A DNA stretch of 6,761 nucleotides from an uncultured Planctomycetaceae bacterium. GTDB lineage: Bacteria; Planctomycetota; Planctomycetia; Planctomycetales; Planctomycetaceae. The translations under genes and the position numbers were made by a program. Shown here one piece after another: positions 5,386 through 6,761 of this stretch. Location: NCBI GenBank assembly GCA_903898975.1, contig CAIUHT010001216.1:1-6761 (forward strand), read 5' to 3'. The notes beneath the pieces are model-generated. The model ran no database searches, was not told the origin of the DNA, and was given only the letters and a program-made list of their open reading frames with translations. The first letter of the stretch is position 1, and each line of letters opens with the position of its first letter.

Positions 5386-6761
5386 CTATTGCGCCGGAAC
5401 GAGATCGATAAAGCCAATCATCATTTCCTGCCAGGTCTGGTCGCCCCAGCGAACTTCGCTCTTGGGGTTGGGGTTGTGGGGGTTCCCGGCGGAGTTGTCA
5501 AAATGGGCGGTGCATTCGATGACCGTGCCCACGGGGAGCGGCTGCGCCTTCCGGAGGGCATAGCCCGATTGCCAGTTGAAGTCGTACTGGGGCATCGACA
5601 TCAGGATCTCGGTCCGTCCATCCGGGAAGCGGGCCCGGTATTCGAAGTCTTTCCCCCGCAGGTGCATGTGCGGGGCGAAGGCCAGCACCTCCGCGGCGAA
5701 GGGGAGCTTGAACGACGAGACGACCCGGTGGTTGGGGTCGCCCGCGGGAATGCGGAACTTGCTGTTGGTGATCGGAATCATCTTCGCCTCGCGCTCGGGC
5801 TTCTGCTTGTGCAGGCGGAAGGCGTACTGCGAGCGGTCTTTCTCTTCTTTGCCCGTGGCGGTGTAGTGCATCTCCCAGACGAGGGTGGCCCCGGCGGGAA
5901 TCTTGCGGCCGACGCCGGCGGGGAAGATCAGCGGGGTATTGCCTGGGGCGGCGCCGTCGACCCAGTTTTCGCGAAAGCCCCGCCTCCCTTTTTCGTTGGG
6001 CAGGCGATAGTAGAGGATGATGTGGTGCACCGCCTGGCGGTTGCCCGGGCGGGCCTCGGCGGCTTCCACCCAGACATCTTCGGTGAAGCCGGTGGGGGTC
6101 TCGAAGTAGAGGTAGGGGACCAGGCCCTGGGCGGGGATGGTGATTTCCTCGGGGATCTCGAACACCACATCGGGTTTGCCAATCCGCCAGCCATCGGGAT
6201 AGGTGGGGGGGGCGGGGTCTTGAGTGGGCTCGCCCCGGGGGAGCCCGTCGTCGAGCCAGGCCAGCAGCAGGTCGAGTTCGGCCTGCGTGAGCCGGCGTTC
6301 GTCCGAGAAATCGCCGAACCGCGGGTCGGCGTGCCACGGGGGCATCCGCCGCTGCTGCACGACTTCGCGGATCATGGCGGCCCAGTCGGCGGTCTGCTCG
6401 TAGGTCATCAGCGAGAACGGGGCGGCGGTCTCGGGGTGATGGCAGTTCGAGCACTTGGTGTGCACGAGCGAGGCGATCTGGCCCGACCAGGTGATCTCGC
6501 CGCGGGCGGGGGCCCGGCGAGTGCGGGTGAGCTTGCAGCCCGCGACGGGGGTGGTGGCCACCGAGACCGGTTGACCATCGAGCAGTTCGTCGAGTGCCGT
6601 GGCGAGATCGTGGCGGGTCGGTTCGGGCCGGTCGGCACCGGGTTGGAAGCGGTCGTCAATGCGACCGTGGTAGCGGACGGTCCGCTGCGGGTCGAGCACA
6701 AAGGTCTCGCAGGTCCGGGTCGCTCCCAGCACGTCGGTCAGCACCTGCTCGGCATCGCACC
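5386..6761 (-). CDS. Redoxin-cytochrome c-copper type II monooxygenase-like fusion, 5' end outside the window
   Basis: The frame is open to the window edge, so the gene continues upstream; residues here are numbered from the GTG at 6744. Residues 1-60 match the C-terminal end of a redoxin (TFVLDPQRTVRYHGRIDDRF, 14-33). A cytochrome c segment follows, with heme motif CSNCH (98-102) and probable distal Met134 in RRMPPWH. Residues 190-452 resemble the copper type II ascorbate-dependent monooxygenase fold (PHM/DBH): VHHI (239-242), EMHY (291-294), PHMH (358-361) and EMM (440-442) supply the expected ligands, His240, His241 and His293 for one copper, His359, His361 and Met441 or 442 for the other. 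Such fusions are frequent in planctomycetes and are probably periplasmic; their substrate is unknown to me. Cys12 stands where the redoxin cis-Pro is expected. The N-terminal redox-active region and signal peptide are not visible. Confidence 0.85.
   Translation of the reverse strand, partial: CDAEQVLTDVLGATRTCETFVLDPQRTVRYHGRIDDRFQPGADRPEPTRHDLATALDELLDGQPVSVATTPVAGCKLTRTRRAPARGEITWSGQIASLVHTKCSNCHHPETAAPFSLMTYEQTADWAAMIREVVQQRRMPPWHADPRFGDFSDERRLTQAELDLLLAWLDDGLPRGEPTQDPAPPTYPDGWRIGKPDVVFEIPEEITIPAQGLVPYLYFETPTGFTEDVWVEAAEARPGNRQAVHHIILYYRLPNEKGRRGFRENWVDGAAPGNTPLIFPAGVGRKIPAGATLVWEMHYTATGKEEKDRSQYAFRLHKQKPEREAKMIPITNSKFRIPAGDPNHRVVSSFKLPFAAEVLAFAPHMHLRGKDFEYRARFPDGRTEILMSMPQYDFNWQSGYALRKAQPLPVGTVIECTAHFDNSAGNPHNPNPKSEVRWGDQTWQEMMIGFIDLVPAQ

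Noticed and set aside
5498..6454. Alternative - strand frame of 318 codons inside the copper protein gene
   Set aside because: Arg/Pro/Ala-rich shadow; the overlapping frame carries the CxxCH and copper-ligand motifs.

Overview
The window is GC-rich and looks like chromosomal DNA from a planctomycete (Planctomycetota; a Gemmata- or Pirellula-like relative is an inference). The main pointers are a C-terminal redoxin remnant fused to a cytochrome c and a copper monooxygenase-like domain, a secreted ceramidase-like protein of the type common in that phylum, long gene-poor spacers, and few clear Shine-Dalgarno sites. No mobile element, CRISPR array, rRNA or tRNA was found.

Layout. Positions 1-765 hold no convincing gene: they contain short direct and inverted repeats, a weak promoter-like TAGAAT box near 401 and a GC-rich stretch that can fold. 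A small MoaD/ThiS-type sulfur carrier follows on the + strand (766-1029), then a 383-base spacer, a secreted ceramidase-like protein (1413-2948), a short spacer built on a 15-base repeat that carries the stop codon, and a PurU-type formyltetrahydrofolate deformylase (3066-3941). A convergent spacer (3942-4178) has a hairpin and a REP-like inverted repeat. On the - strand lie an OmpA-like lipoprotein (4179-4961) and, after a 424-base spacer, the 3' part of a redoxin/cytochrome c/copper monooxygenase-like fusion (5386-6761) whose start is outside the window.

How they relate. The three + strand genes run in one direction, but the gaps and the different functions (sulfur transfer, exported hydrolase-like enzyme, one-carbon metabolism) argue against a tight operon. 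The two - strand genes both act in the envelope or periplasm. They are separated by a probable terminator and by a long leader containing G-tract clusters and a strong inverted repeat, so ompA probably has its own promoter.

I see mostly ordinary housekeeping and envelope genes and no clear new multi-gene system. The best second-look items are the ceramidase-like protein that appears to keep its zinc ligands but lacks the serine nucleophile, the fusion protein with a Cys where a cis-Pro is expected, the stop-codon-bearing repeat, and the structured ompA leader.
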